NCBI GenBank assembly: GCA_040902845.1
Contig: JBBDWM010000041.1
Coordinates: forward strand, 1-64,000
From: JALYNX01 sp040902845
Lineage (GTDB): Bacteria > Actinomycetota > Acidimicrobiia > Spongiisociales > ZC4RG35
DNA: 64,000 nucleotides
Reading direction: 5' to 3'
This document shows positions 35,502 to 44,905 of the stretch, piece by piece. Within the stretch, counting starts at the first letter, position 1. The number at the start of each line of letters is the position of its first letter. Under the pieces are notes generated by a model. It did no database searches, was not told the DNA's origin, and saw only the letters and a list, made by a program, of their open reading frames with translations. Position numbers and translations under genes: made by a program.

Positions 35502-36410
35502 ATGAGGGTCGTGGAGCTGTCGGGCGGGGTAGGAGGAGCCCGTCTCGCCAGGGGTCTGGCCACCATCGAGAAGGTGGTTCTGACTCTGATCGTCAACGTA
35601 GGCGACGACGAGGTGATCCACGGTTTGAGGGTGTCACCGGACCTCGACACCGTGGTCTACACCCTCGCCGGCGTCGAGGGGCCGGAGGGGTGGGGCCGTG
35701 AGGGAGACACCTTCACCGCGAACGATGAACTGGGTCGGCTCGGGTTGGACAATCGATTCCGACTCGGCGACCTCGATCTCGCGCTCAACGTCTACCGGAG
35801 CGCCCGACTTGCCGGCGGGGAACCCCTCTCTCAGGTCACAGACACCGTCCGGAGGCGATTCGAGATCATCCCCCTGATCCTCCCCGCCACCGACGACATT
35901 ATGCGCACCGAGGTCAAGGTGAGATCGGGCGAATGGCTCTCGTTCCAGGAGTACTTCGTTCACCGACAGCACCGTGACGAGGTGGCCGAGCTTCGATTCA
36001 GCGGCGCCGCCGAATCGCGGCCCGCGCCGGGTGTGATCGAGGCCATCGAGGGAGCCGACATCTTGCTCATTGCGCCCTCCAATCCACCCCTCTCGATCTG
36101 GCCCATTCTCGCCGTGCCCGGGATCCGGGAGGCCGTGGCCAACCACCCCCGGGTCACCGCCATCAGCCCGCTGTTTGGGGGCAGGGCACTCAAAGGTCCG
36201 GCCGACCGGGTGATGAGCACTCTCGGGCTCCCGCCAGGGAACTCTGGGGTGGCGATGGCTTACGAGGGAGTGGCCGACATCGTGGTGATCGACACCGGCG
36301 ATGCGGCTGACTCGACAGTGATCGAGGGTGTCGAAGTGGTCGTCGAGGACACGCTGATCAAGGATGCGGCGGCGGCGGCCCGACTGGGTCGGGCCATACT
36401 CGGGTTGTGA
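35502..36410 (+). CDS. cofD: 2-phospho-L-lactate transferase (F420 synthesis)
   Basis: CofD (FbiA in mycobacteria) joins the lactate/PEP-derived moiety to Fo to make F420-0 or its dehydro form. The 302 residues start MRVVELSGGVGGARLARGL, and contain the DTVVYTLAG and ILPATDDIMRT motifs of the family. The ATG at 35502 was chosen over an upstream open frame that is antisense to the GT2 gene. The next gene, cofE, overlaps its stop as GTGA. Confidence 0.95.
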   Translation: MRVVELSGGVGGARLARGLATIEKVVLTLIVNVGDDEVIHGLRVSPDLDTVVYTLAGVEGPEGWGREGDTFTANDELGRLGLDNRFRLGDLDLALNVYRSARLAGGEPLSQVTDTVRRRFEIIPLILPATDDIMRTEVKVRSGEWLSFQEYFVHRQHRDEVAELRFSGAAESRPAPGVIEAIEGADILLIAPSNPPLSIWPILAVPGIREAVANHPRVTAISPLFGGRALKGPADRVMSTLGLPPGNSGVAMAYEGVADIVVIDTGDAADSTVIEGVEVVVEDTLIKDAAAAARLGRAILGL

Positions 36411-37105
36411 ACCTCGAGATCATCCCGGTGACCGGTATCGGGGTCGTGGCCCCGGGCGACGATCTGTCGGCCCTGCTGGCCACCGCCCTGGAACCACTGT
36501 CGCCGGTATCAGGCGATGTGATCGTGGTCACCCACAAGATCGTGTCCAAGGCTGAAGGTGCTGTCGTTCAGATCGAAGGTGACGAGGAGGAGTTCCGCCG
36601 GCGTCTGATCGAGTCAGAGGCAGTCTCGATCGTTCGTCGCCGTGGAGACCTGATCATCACCGAGACCAAGCACGGGTTCATTTGTGCCAACACCGGAATC
36701 GACCGCTCCAACACGGAACCGGGCACCTTGGTCCTCCTCCCCGACGATCCCGACCGATCCGCTCACCGCATTCGAACCAGGTTGGAGCGGCATTTCTCGG
36801 TGGATCTGCCGGTCATCATCTCGGACACGTTCGGCCGCGCCTGGCGCAAGGGGTTGACCGATGTCGCTATCGGCTTGTCAGGGCTCGAAGCGATACTCGA
36901 CCTCAAGGGCACGACTGACTGGTCGGGTCACGAGCTCGAAGTCACCGAAGTGGCCGTCGCCGACGAGTTGGCCGCGGCCGCCGATCTGGTCATGGGAAAA
37001 TCGGCGGGGATCCCGGCGGCCCTGATCCGCGGCTATGCCGGACCCCGGGGCAAGGGACGAGGAAGAGACCTGGTGAGACCAGCGGCTGAGGACCTCTTCC
37101 GGTAA
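36407..37105 (+). CDS. cofE: F420-0:gamma-glutamyl ligase
   Basis: CofE adds glutamates to F420-0. The 232 residues match the CofE domain: LEIIPVTGIGVVAPGDDLS, VVTHKIVSKAEG, ANTGIDRSN, SDTFGRAWRKGLTD and the C-terminal RGYAGPRGKGRGRDL region. Mycobacterial FbiB has a C-terminal nitroreductase-like domain that is absent here. The GTG start overlaps cofD. Directly after the stop, the heptamer array at 37106 begins. Confidence 0.95.
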   Translation: MNLEIIPVTGIGVVAPGDDLSALLATALEPLSPVSGDVIVVTHKIVSKAEGAVVQIEGDEEEFRRRLIESEAVSIVRRRGDLIITETKHGFICANTGIDRSNTEPGTLVLLPDDPDRSAHRIRTRLERHFSVDLPVIISDTFGRAWRKGLTDVAIGLSGLEAILDLKGTTDWSGHELEVTEVAVADELAAAADLVMGKSAGIPAALIRGYAGPRGKGRGRDLVRPAAEDLFR

Positions 37106-37324
37106 ACCGGCAAACCGCAATACGCAATACGCAAAACGCAAAGCAATGCGTCAGGTGCTGTGCGTTATGCGTTAGGCGTTATGCGGCCCAAGGCCACCGG
37201 GCGTTATGCGGGGAGCGTTAGGCGTTAGGCGTTATGCGGCCCAAGGCCTCCGGGCGTTATGCGTTTTGCGGCCGAAGGCCACGGGCCTTCGGCCTTAGGC
37301 GTTATGCGGCCGAAGGCCACGGCG
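37106..37324. repeat. Composite heptamer array 3
   Basis: The whole convergent gap between cofE and ugd is repeat. It starts with gcaatac/gcaaaac units (37117-37144) and continues with gcgttat and gcgttag units (37162-37182 and others). These alternate with four copies of an 18-bp block of the form GCGGCC(C/G)AAGGCC. The last block touches the ugd stop. No coding frame or RNA structure is seen besides the GC-rich palindromes. Confidence 0.9.
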
Positions 37325-38599
37325 CTACGCGCCTGGCCTTCCCAGACCCCAATAGTCCAGGCCCACCGCCCGAACCGCCTTCGGATCGAGCAGGTTCCGA
37401 GCGTCCACCACCCGGTGCCCGCGCATGACGCGAGCGACTTCGGCGAGGTCCACCGTGGTGAACTCCGGCCACTCGGTCGCGACCAGGAGCACATCGGCAT
37501 CTGTGGCGGCCGCCAGTGGATCGGGGGCCATCGTCAGTAGATCGGTCGAGGCTTCGGGGTCGTAGGCAACCACCTCGGCGCCGTCAGCCGCGAGGAGGGC
37601 GGCAATGCGCATGGCGGGAGATTCCCTCAGGTCGTCGGTCCCGGCTTTGAAGGCAACACCCCACATCGCGATCCGGCGCCCGTGGAGGCCGCCTCCCGCT
37701 GCCTGTCGCACCTTCTCGGCAACCCGCCGCCGCTGCTCCTCATCTGCCTCGATGACGGCTCTCAGGAGCTCGAAGTCATAGCCGGCATCGCTGGCTACCG
37801 CGATGAGGGCGGAGGTGTCCTTCGGGAAGCAGGAGCCTCCATACCCGGGGCCTGGCTGCAGGAAGTGGGGGCCGATTCGGTGGTCGAGACCGATGCCCTC
37901 GACCACGTCGAGGATGTCCGCACCCACCGCCTCACAAACGTTGGCCAGGGTGTTGACGAAGGTGAGACGTGTTGCCAGATAAGCGTTGTTGGCATACTTG
38001 ATCATCTCGGCCGATGTCGGATCGGTCCTGACGACACGGGTGTCGACGCTGGCGTAGAGGTCGGCCACGGCGTCGGCGTCTTCTTCCTCCCAGGCACCGA
38101 TAACGATTCGATCGGGCTCGAGAAAGTCCTCTACCGCCCGACCCTCCCGCAAGAATTCGGGATGGGACACAATCCGGGCCTGGCTGCCGACATCGGCGAG
38201 TCTCTTGCGAAGACCGGAGACAGTCCCCGGGGGCACGGTCGACTTCACGACGAAGATGACATCTGCGTCGACCTCGTTGGCCAACTCGTCGATCACCACG
38301 TTGATGAATCGAAGATCGGCGCGCCCGTCTTCGGCTTCGGGGGTGGGGAGGCAGAGAAAGACGAAACGGCTGCCGGCAACCGCCTCCTTGTTGGAGGTGT
38401 GAAAGCTGATCAACTCGCGTTCTGCGGCAGTCGCCAGGAGCGCGGGCAATCCATCTTCGAAGATCGGAACTATCCCGTTGCGGAGTCGATCCACTCGTTG
38501 GGAATCTGCCTCGCCAATGCGAACCCGGTGGCCCAGGTGGGCGAGTCCGGCTCCGGTCACCAGACCTACATAACCGGCCCCGATAATCGCTATGTCCAT
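37325..38599 (-). CDS. ugd: UDP-glucose 6-dehydrogenase
   Basis: The enzyme oxidises UDP-glucose to UDP-glucuronate for glycan synthesis. The 424 residues have NAD motif IIGAGYVGLVTGAGLAHLGH at 4-23, catalytic Cys in GYGGSCFPKD near 253-262 and the Lys of the KYANNAYLATRLTF helix. The 64-bp gap to the upstream LCP gene suggests co-transcription. Confidence 0.95.
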   Translation of the reverse strand: MDIAIIGAGYVGLVTGAGLAHLGHRVRIGEADSQRVDRLRNGIVPIFEDGLPALLATAAERELISFHTSNKEAVAGSRFVFLCLPTPEAEDGRADLRFINVVIDELANEVDADVIFVVKSTVPPGTVSGLRKRLADVGSQARIVSHPEFLREGRAVEDFLEPDRIVIGAWEEEDADAVADLYASVDTRVVRTDPTSAEMIKYANNAYLATRLTFVNTLANVCEAVGADILDVVEGIGLDHRIGPHFLQPGPGYGGSCFPKDTSALIAVASDAGYDFELLRAVIEADEEQRRRVAEKVRQAAGGGLHGRRIAMWGVAFKAGTDDLRESPAMRIAALLAADGAEVVAYDPEASTDLLTMAPDPLAAATDADVLLVATEWPEFTTVDLAEVARVMRGHRVVDARNLLDPKAVRAVGLDYWGLGRPGA

Positions 38600-38663
38600 T
38601 GAAACCTCACTCTACGAACCGTCTGCCGTGCCCGCCCGGGGCCGAACCACGTGGCAGGACGAA

Positions 38664-39932
38664 TCACGGGGCGTCGGCGCCGACGATGACAACGGCGTCA
38701 TAACCGTTATCGACATCGCCAAACTCGACTACACCAAAACCGAGCTCGGATACGATCACCCCGCCATTGGCGCTTCCAACGGGAACCACGATCGTGGTCA
38801 GCTCGTAGTCGCGGGTCTCGGCGTTACCGATCGACTCCACGGTGAAGCCACTCGACTGGAGCGTTTGTGACATCTTGCCGGCAGCACCACTCACGCCGTT
38901 GCCGTTGAGGACCTGCACCCGGAGCGGCTGCTGAATCGCCGTTCCGCTCCCTCCAATGAAGTCGGCGATCATCTGAGTTGCTTCGGGCTCTCTTGCAACT
39001 ACCACCGAGGCACCGCCGATGGTGGCTCCGTCGACCGGAAGCGTGCTCCCTTCGATGCCTCCTGTCAGGAGGCTGCGGAAGTCCCAAGCGAGCCCGGCGA
39101 CCGACGACGAAGCGAGGGTGGCGTCGATGGTCATGTGGTTGGCCATGGCCGAGGTCAAATCGCCGGCGTCGGCCACCGACGCCGGGGTCTTCAACTCGGA
39201 GAGGATTGCCCTCACCACTTCCTGTTGTCGTTGGGTTCGCCCGATGTCGTTGGCGTCGACACTCACCCAAGATCCGTTCTGATACTCCTGGTACTTACGG
39301 GATCGGGCGTAGGCGAGCGCCATCTTCCCGTCGAGGACCTCGGTTCCAGCCTCCACGTCGAGACCCGACGAGCCGTCCCGGGCGGCATAGGGAAACGCGA
39401 TGTGAATCCCTCCCAGTTCGTCGATCATCTCTTGGAACCCGACGAAACCAATCTCCACATAGTGATTAACCTCGATGCCGAGATTCTCCTGGATGGTTCT
39501 GACCATCAGGCTTGGCCCCCCGTAGGAGAAGGCAGAGTTGATCTTGCCCATGCCCTCACCGGGGATGTCGACCCAGAGATCCCGGGGAATGCTGAGCATT
39601 CGCGCCTCGCCATTGGCTTGATCGACCCGGACCAGCATCACAACATCGCCCCGCTCACCAGCGAAGTCGCCGAAGTTTTCGAGATCCTCGAGCCCTTCCC
39701 GAGAATCGCTCCCCACGACCAGGAAGGTGAGGGCGTCACCGGTGGGCTTGGTGAGTACGTCGACCACCTCCTCGTCCGTGTCGGCGCCGCTCAGCAGGTT
39801 TTGACCGGTGTTCAGGGCCCAGAACAACCCGAGCGCGACCAAATTGGCCACCACCAGCAGGGTCAGGAACGTGACCTTGAGCCAACGGGGCAGCCCACGA
39901 CGAGAAACAGGGGTCGATGGAGAGGAAGACAT
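38664..39932 (-). CDS. LytR-CpsA-Psr (LCP) family ligase
   Basis: LCP enzymes move glycans from lipid carriers onto peptidoglycan. The 422 residues have a cytoplasmic tail, one membrane helix (about 20-42) and the LCP domain with VVGSDSR, MLSIPRDLWVDIPG, KINSAFSYGGP and the catalytic arginine motif YARSRKYQEYQNGSW...GRTQRQQ. The C-terminal 100 residues (about 325-420) form a LytR_C-type domain. Near ugd and the GT genes it would ligate an envelope polysaccharide. Confidence 0.93.
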   Translation of the reverse strand: MSSSPSTPVSRRGLPRWLKVTFLTLLVVANLVALGLFWALNTGQNLLSGADTDEEVVDVLTKPTGDALTFLVVGSDSREGLEDLENFGDFAGERGDVVMLVRVDQANGEARMLSIPRDLWVDIPGEGMGKINSAFSYGGPSLMVRTIQENLGIEVNHYVEIGFVGFQEMIDELGGIHIAFPYAARDGSSGLDVEAGTEVLDGKMALAYARSRKYQEYQNGSWVSVDANDIGRTQRQQEVVRAILSELKTPASVADAGDLTSAMANHMTIDATLASSSVAGLAWDFRSLLTGGIEGSTLPVDGATIGGASVVVAREPEATQMIADFIGGSGTAIQQPLRVQVLNGNGVSGAAGKMSQTLQSSGFTVESIGNAETRDYELTTIVVPVGSANGGVIVSELGFGVVEFGDVDNGYDAVVIVGADAP

Positions 39933-40038
39933 CGTCTGATTGGGACGATGCGCAGGCTAGCCCTGGTTCCGCGCTAACCCGAACACCTCGCCTGGTCGAC
40001 CTCCTGGAAGGCGAAGAGTGACCGGTTAACGTTGGCCC

Positions 40039-40776
40039 ATGGCCGTGCTGGCCCACGAGGGCACCTATCCGATCATGTACGGGGCATGCCCGATCCCGAT
40101 GGGGACGGGGCACCGCACCGGGTATCTGGCCCGTCCCGACGCGGCAGGGAAGTTCCCGGTCACCTTCGTGCTCCCCAGTCTCGACGGGTTGGGCAGCTTC
40201 GAAAAAGACCTCTGCCGCCGTCTCGCCCGGAACGGGATCCTGGCCATCTCACTCGATTTCTATCGCCAGGTCGGCGATCCATTGGACAGCTATAACACCC
40301 TGTCCGACGCCCGGGCCATTGCCGATCTCGACGAGTTGCACAGCTACGTGGTCTCCGACGACCTGGAATGGGCGGTCAGCGACGAGGTCGCAATGCTCGG
40401 TGTCGATGTCGGAGGTCGCTTCGGCCTGATCTCTGCTGCAACGCGGCCCTGGGTCCGGTCGCTGGTGCTGGCCTACACGCCACTAACCGGAGACGAGGAC
40501 CGCGACTACCAGGTGGCCGATTATCTCGATCACCTCCCGGTTCCTGTCCTCGGCCTGTATGGGGTCGACGACGAGCTGGTGGATGCCAGCACGGTCGACG
40601 AGGCGCAGGACCGAAACCAACATGGCCAGTGGCTTTTGTACCCGGGGGCCCGTCATCATTTTCTCGACGTCGACGCACCCGAATACGACGCTTCGGCGTC
40701 AGAGGATGCAATGGGACGGATCCTCGCCTTCCTGAGACAGACGCTGCCGCCACCCGTCGAAGAGGTACTCGGCTAA
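40039..40776 (+). CDS. Dienelactone hydrolase-family protein with Asp in the nucleophile elbow
   Basis: The 245-residue alpha/beta-hydrolase fold has the G-x-Nuc-x-G-G elbow as MLGVDVGGRFGL, so Asp replaces the usual Cys or Ser. The later acid VYGVDDELVDA-type loop and the His in GARHHFLDV are present. That Asp would make a different chemistry (or no hydrolysis) possible. It diverges from the LCP gene. Substrate unknown. Confidence 0.75.
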   Translation: MAVLAHEGTYPIMYGACPIPMGTGHRTGYLARPDAAGKFPVTFVLPSLDGLGSFEKDLCRRLARNGILAISLDFYRQVGDPLDSYNTLSDARAIADLDELHSYVVSDDLEWAVSDEVAMLGVDVGGRFGLISAATRPWVRSLVLAYTPLTGDEDRDYQVADYLDHLPVPVLGLYGVDDELVDASTVDEAQDRNQHGQWLLYPGARHHFLDVDAPEYDASASEDAMGRILAFLRQTLPPPVEEVLG

Positions 40777-41432
40777 CCCCTTATGTGACGAACTGCGCCG
40801 GAGTGGATCTCGCGCCGCCCCGAATTGTCTTCGATTAGCAACGCCCCGGATTCGGTGACGTCTACCGCCCTTCCCGATCCGGCCGGGTCCCAGGCGATGT
40901 CACGACCGAGTGTGACGCAGGCTTGGCGATACTCATCAATGGGCCATGCCTCCGCCGTCATGAGGCTGAGAAGCTCGGCTGCCCACAGGGCTCCTATCTC
41001 GGCATGACGCTCGGGGCCGGGGTCCTCCTCGAGTAAGGCGCCGACAGCATCTGGAGGGTCTGGCCACCACAGATTCACCCCCATCCCGATCACAACGACC
41101 CCATTGCTTTGCTCCACGAGGATGCCACCGATCTTGTCCTCTCCCAGTTCCAGGTCATTCGGCCACTTCAGATCGACCATGTTGCCCAGGGCTCGCCGTG
41201 CGGCGACACCCGCCATCAAGGAAATGGGGCGACCCTCTCCAGGATCGGCTCTCAACGCCGCGGACACCGCGAGGGCGCGAGGCGCTGTGATCCACCCTGT
41301 CCCCGAACGGCCTCGGCCTGAGGTCTGGGCGGTGGCCATCACCACCACCGGGATGGTCACGAGCTCGGAGCGCGCCAGGTCTTGGGTCGAAGGAACCTCG
41401 TCCCGATGCAACTGCCAATAGGGTGTAGCCAT
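40773..41432 (-). CDS. birA: Biotin-[acetyl-CoA-carboxylase] ligase
   Basis: BirA attaches biotin to the BCCP domain of carboxylases. The 219 residues start at ATG 41432; a longer frame would overlap accD. The adenylation motif GRGRSGTGWITAP and LKWPNDLELGEDKIGGILVE are conserved. There is no N-terminal HTH, so it is a non-regulatory type. It lies divergent to the acyl-CoA carboxylase genes whose BCCP (AMKMEN) it would modify, and overlaps the hydrolase gene by 4 bp. Confidence 0.93.
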   Translation of the reverse strand: MATPYWQLHRDEVPSTQDLARSELVTIPVVVMATAQTSGRGRSGTGWITAPRALAVSAALRADPGEGRPISLMAGVAARRALGNMVDLKWPNDLELGEDKIGGILVEQSNGVVVIGMGVNLWWPDPPDAVGALLEEDPGPERHAEIGALWAAELLSLMTAEAWPIDEYRQACVTLGRDIAWDPAGSGRAVDVTESGALLIEDNSGRREIHSGAVRHIRG

Positions 41433-41475
41433 ATCGTCCTCCGGCGAGTCGAAGTGTGAGGTTACGGAGAGAGTC

Positions 41476-43023
41476 GTGGGCACTGAGGCGCGGATCGAGA
41501 AACTGAGAGAGCTCCGCGAGGAGGCGCTGCACGCGGGGAGTCAGCGGGCGGTCGCACGTCAACACGAACAGGGCAAGCTCACCGCACGGGAGCGTCTGGA
41601 CACCCTTCTCGACAAGGGCTCATTCCAGGAGATCGACCAGTTCGTAAGGCATCAGGCCTCCGGGTTCGGAGTTGAAGACAAGAGGCCCCTCGGTGACGCC
41701 GTGGTCACCGGTCACGGGACCATCGACGGGCGACCCGTCTTCGTCTTCGCCGAAGATTTCACCGTGTTCGGCGGGAGTCTCAGCAAGGTCGTGGCCGACA
41801 AGATTTGCAAGATCCTCGATATGGCCCTCGACACCGGGACCCCGGTGATCGGTCTCAAAGACTCCGGTGGTGCCCGGATCCAAGAGGGCATCGCCTCACT
41901 CGACGGCTATGGCAGGATCTTCGAGCGCAATGTGAGAGCTTCGGGGGTTATCCCCCAGATCTCGGTGATCATGGGCCCCTGCGCGGGCGGTGCGGTTTAC
42001 TCCCCCGCCCTGACCGATTTCGTCATCCAGGTTGACCAAACGAGTCACATGTTCATCACCGGGCCCGACGTGATCAAGGCCGTCACCGGCGAGGAGGTCA
42101 CGATGGAGGAACTGGGAGGCGCTCTCACCCACGCCTCCAAGTCCGGGGTCACCCACTTCGTCTATCCCACCGGCCAGGACGCCCTGGAAGCGGTGCGCTA
42201 TCTCATGTCGTTCCTCCCCCGCAACAACATGGAGCTGCCTCCGTTCTTCACCCCGACCGACCGGCCGGACCGGATCGACGACGAACTCGACTCGATCATC
42301 CCCGACTCCTCGAGTCAGCCCTACGACGTCATCCAGGTCCTCGAAATCGTGCTCGACGGCCACGAGTTCTTTGAGGTGCATGAGCACTGGGCCAAGAACA
42401 TCGTCATCGGCTTCGGGCGCCTCGACGGGCACACCGTCGGTGTCGTCGCCAACCAGCCGGCGAATCTCGCTGGAACCCTGGACATCACTGCGTCCGAGAA
42501 GGCCGCTCGCTTCGTCCGCTTCTGCGATGCATTCAATATCCCGCTCGTCACCTTCGTCGACGTGCCCGGCTTTCTCCCGGGTGTCGATCAGGAGCACAAC
42601 GGGATCATCCGCCACGGGGCCAAGCTTCTCTACGCCTACTGCGAGGCAACCGTTCCCCGGCTTACGGTGATCACCCGCAAGGCCTACGGCGGCGCCTACC
42701 TGGTCATGAACGCCCGAGGGATACGCGCCGACCTCGTCTTCGCCTGGCCCTCAGCCGAGATCGCAGTCATGGGTGCACAGGGTGCGGTGAACATCATCCA
42801 CCGCCGCGAGCTCACCTCCGATGACGGTGAGACCCGACGTGCCGAGCTGATCGCCGACTACGAGGAGAAGTTCAACAACCCCTACGTGGCCGCCGAGCTG
42901 GGTCTCGTCGATGAAGTGATCGAGCCCAGGGAGACCAGGTACAAGTTGATCAGGGCTCTGGAAGTGCTTCGAACCAAGCGCGAAAAGCTTCCTCCCAAAA
43001 AACATGGAAACGGCCCTCAGTGA
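41476..43023 (+). CDS. accD: Acyl-CoA carboxylase beta subunit (carboxyltransferase)
   Basis: This is the CT subunit of an acetyl- or propionyl-CoA carboxylase, 515 residues, starting GTG at 41476 after GGAGAGAG. The acyl-CoA site DSGGARIQEG near 128-137 and the oxyanion motifs GPCAGGAVYSPAL and GVVANQPANLAGTLD plus KAYGGAYLVMNARGI are present. It lies with the alpha subunit 95 bp downstream. Propionyl-CoA specificity is suggested by the nearby methylmalonyl-CoA mutase, but sequence alone does not settle it. Confidence 0.93.
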   Translation: MGTEARIEKLRELREEALHAGSQRAVARQHEQGKLTARERLDTLLDKGSFQEIDQFVRHQASGFGVEDKRPLGDAVVTGHGTIDGRPVFVFAEDFTVFGGSLSKVVADKICKILDMALDTGTPVIGLKDSGGARIQEGIASLDGYGRIFERNVRASGVIPQISVIMGPCAGGAVYSPALTDFVIQVDQTSHMFITGPDVIKAVTGEEVTMEELGGALTHASKSGVTHFVYPTGQDALEAVRYLMSFLPRNNMELPPFFTPTDRPDRIDDELDSIIPDSSSQPYDVIQVLEIVLDGHEFFEVHEHWAKNIVIGFGRLDGHTVGVVANQPANLAGTLDITASEKAARFVRFCDAFNIPLVTFVDVPGFLPGVDQEHNGIIRHGAKLLYAYCEATVPRLTVITRKAYGGAYLVMNARGIRADLVFAWPSAEIAVMGAQGAVNIIHRRELTSDDGETRRAELIADYEEKFNNPYVAAELGLVDEVIEPRETRYKLIRALEVLRTKREKLPPKKHGNGPQ

Positions 43024-43118
43024 CCGACAGAACGTCGCCGGACGGGGACCGCTTTCGTAATTGAGACGTACAGGGTTCATATCCGGACCTGACGGTCCCA
43101 ATTAGGGGGGGTGAGCCG

Positions 43119-44852
43119 ATGAAATCGCTCCTCATTGCCAACCGGGGCGAGATCGCGGTACGGGTGATCCGCACCGCGCGGGAGATGGGGATCCGGACTA
43201 TCGCTCTCTACAGCGAATTGGACCGCGATGCTCTCCACGTCGACCTGGCAGACGAGGCATGGAACGCCGGGCCGGCCCCTGCCGCCGAGAGCTACTTGAA
43301 CCAGCATCGGATCCTTCAGGTCGCTCACGAATCGGGAGCCGAGGCGATACATCCCGGGTATGGCTTCTTATCCGAAAACGCCGGCTTCGCCAGGGCCGTC
43401 CAAGAGGCGGGAATCATTTGGGTGGGCCCTCCGCCTGACGCCATCGAGGGCATGGGTGACAAGATCACCTCCCGTCGCAATGCCGAGAAGTTCGGTGTTC
43501 CGACCGTTCCCGGTATCACCGATCCGATCACCTCGGTTGACGAGGCGGAGGCCATCGCCGATAGATTCGGCTATCCCGTGGCGATCAAAGCGGCCCACGG
43601 TGGAGGTGGCAAGGGTCTGCGCGTCGTGCGGGGGCCCGAAGATCTGGCTGACGCATTCGAGGGCGCCCGCCGCGAGGCCGACGCCTACTTTGGGAACCCC
43701 GAGGTCTACGTTGAGAAGTACCTCGAGCGGCCACGCCATGTCGAAGCCCAGATCCTCTTCGATAGCCACGGCAAGGGGGTCTTTCTCGGCGAACGCGACT
43801 GCTCGGTGCAGAGACGCCACCAAAAGCTCATCGAGGAAACGCCTTCTCCCGGGCTCACCCTCAAACAACGCCGAGCCCTCGCCAAAGCCTCGTTGGCCGC
43901 AGCCCGATCCTGCGGTTATGTCAACGCCGGGACCGTGGAGTTCCTCGTCGATCAAAGCGGTGACTTCTTCTTCCTCGAGATGAACACAAGGCTCCAGGTC
44001 GAGCACACGGTGACCGAGATGGTGACCGGCCTCGACCTGGTCGAATGGCAACTTCGCATCGCGAGGGGCGAGGAACTGACCATCGACGAGGTGGAGCCGC
44101 GCGGTCATGCCATCGAGTTCCGGATCAATGCCGAGGATCCCTTCAACAACTACATGCCCAGCCCGGGACAGGTCGTGGAGTGGCAGGAGCCCGCCGGCCC
44201 CGGAGTCAGGGTGGACTCCTGGATTCGGCAGGGAACGACGGTGTCCCAGTACTACGACAACCTCATGGCAAAGCTCGTGGTCTGGGGCCCGACCCGAGCC
44301 AGTGCCATCAACCGGGGACGCCGAGCTCTACAAGAATTCAAGGTACGCGGAGTTGCCACCACCATCCCTGCCCATCTCGCGGTTCTCGATCACCCTGATT
44401 TCATCAAAGGCCAGCATCACACCCGGTGGATGGAGGAATCGGTGACCCTCGACCCGAGCTCTCCCGACGCCCCACCGGCATTACCCGAGGACGAGGAACT
44501 GGCGAAGCGTGACATCACTGTCGAGGTGGGGGGCCGTCGCTTCACGGTGTCCTATTGGGCGCCGGAGCCAGTCGTGCCCGGAGCGGGCCTCCGGAGACGC
44601 CCACCGCGGCTGTCGCATCCAGGCCCGAGCAATGCCTCTGACGGTGTGCTCACCGCACCGATGCAGGGCACCATCGTCAAGGTTCACGTGAAGGCTGGCG
44701 CATCGGTCAAGGCCGGCGACCCGATATGTGTGCTCGAGGCGATGAAGATGGAGAACGAGGTGACCACCCCCAATGCAGGTGAGGTAGTGGACCTTCGGGT
44801 CGAGCCCGGCGACACGGTCAGCGCCGGTCAGGTCATCGCGATTGTCAAATAA
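43119..44852 (+). CDS. accA: Acyl-CoA carboxylase alpha subunit (biotin carboxylase-BCCP)
   Basis: The 577-residue protein joins an N-terminal biotin carboxylase domain (MKSLLIANRGEIAVRVIRTARE, HGGGGKGLRVV and MNTRLQVEHTVTE) with a C-terminal biotinyl domain carrying AMKMEN near 541-546. It carboxylates biotin, which the AccD subunit uses. The layout is the actinobacterial AccA-type chain. The upstream gap to accD is 95 bp with a start at ATG 43119 after a GGGGGG-rich Shine-Dalgarno. Confidence 0.93.
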   Translation: MKSLLIANRGEIAVRVIRTAREMGIRTIALYSELDRDALHVDLADEAWNAGPAPAAESYLNQHRILQVAHESGAEAIHPGYGFLSENAGFARAVQEAGIIWVGPPPDAIEGMGDKITSRRNAEKFGVPTVPGITDPITSVDEAEAIADRFGYPVAIKAAHGGGGKGLRVVRGPEDLADAFEGARREADAYFGNPEVYVEKYLERPRHVEAQILFDSHGKGVFLGERDCSVQRRHQKLIEETPSPGLTLKQRRALAKASLAAARSCGYVNAGTVEFLVDQSGDFFFLEMNTRLQVEHTVTEMVTGLDLVEWQLRIARGEELTIDEVEPRGHAIEFRINAEDPFNNYMPSPGQVVEWQEPAGPGVRVDSWIRQGTTVSQYYDNLMAKLVVWGPTRASAINRGRRALQEFKVRGVATTIPAHLAVLDHPDFIKGQHHTRWMEESVTLDPSSPDAPPALPEDEELAKRDITVEVGGRRFTVSYWAPEPVVPGAGLRRRPPRLSHPGPSNASDGVLTAPMQGTIVKVHVKAGASVKAGDPICVLEAMKMENEVTTPNAGEVVDLRVEPGDTVSAGQVIAIVK

Positions 44853-44882
44853 ACCCCCCTTCGCCTTCGCTGTGCTCAGGCG

Positions 44883-44903
44883 GTCCCCCTTGAAAGGGGG
44901 GAC
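44883..44903. terminator. Terminator between convergent accA and LpdA-like genes
   Basis: A short G/C-run hairpin (gtcccccttgaaaggggggac) lies between the accA stop and the stop of the minus-strand flavoprotein gene. It works in both directions in principle. Confidence 0.55.
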
Positions 44904-44905
44904 AT

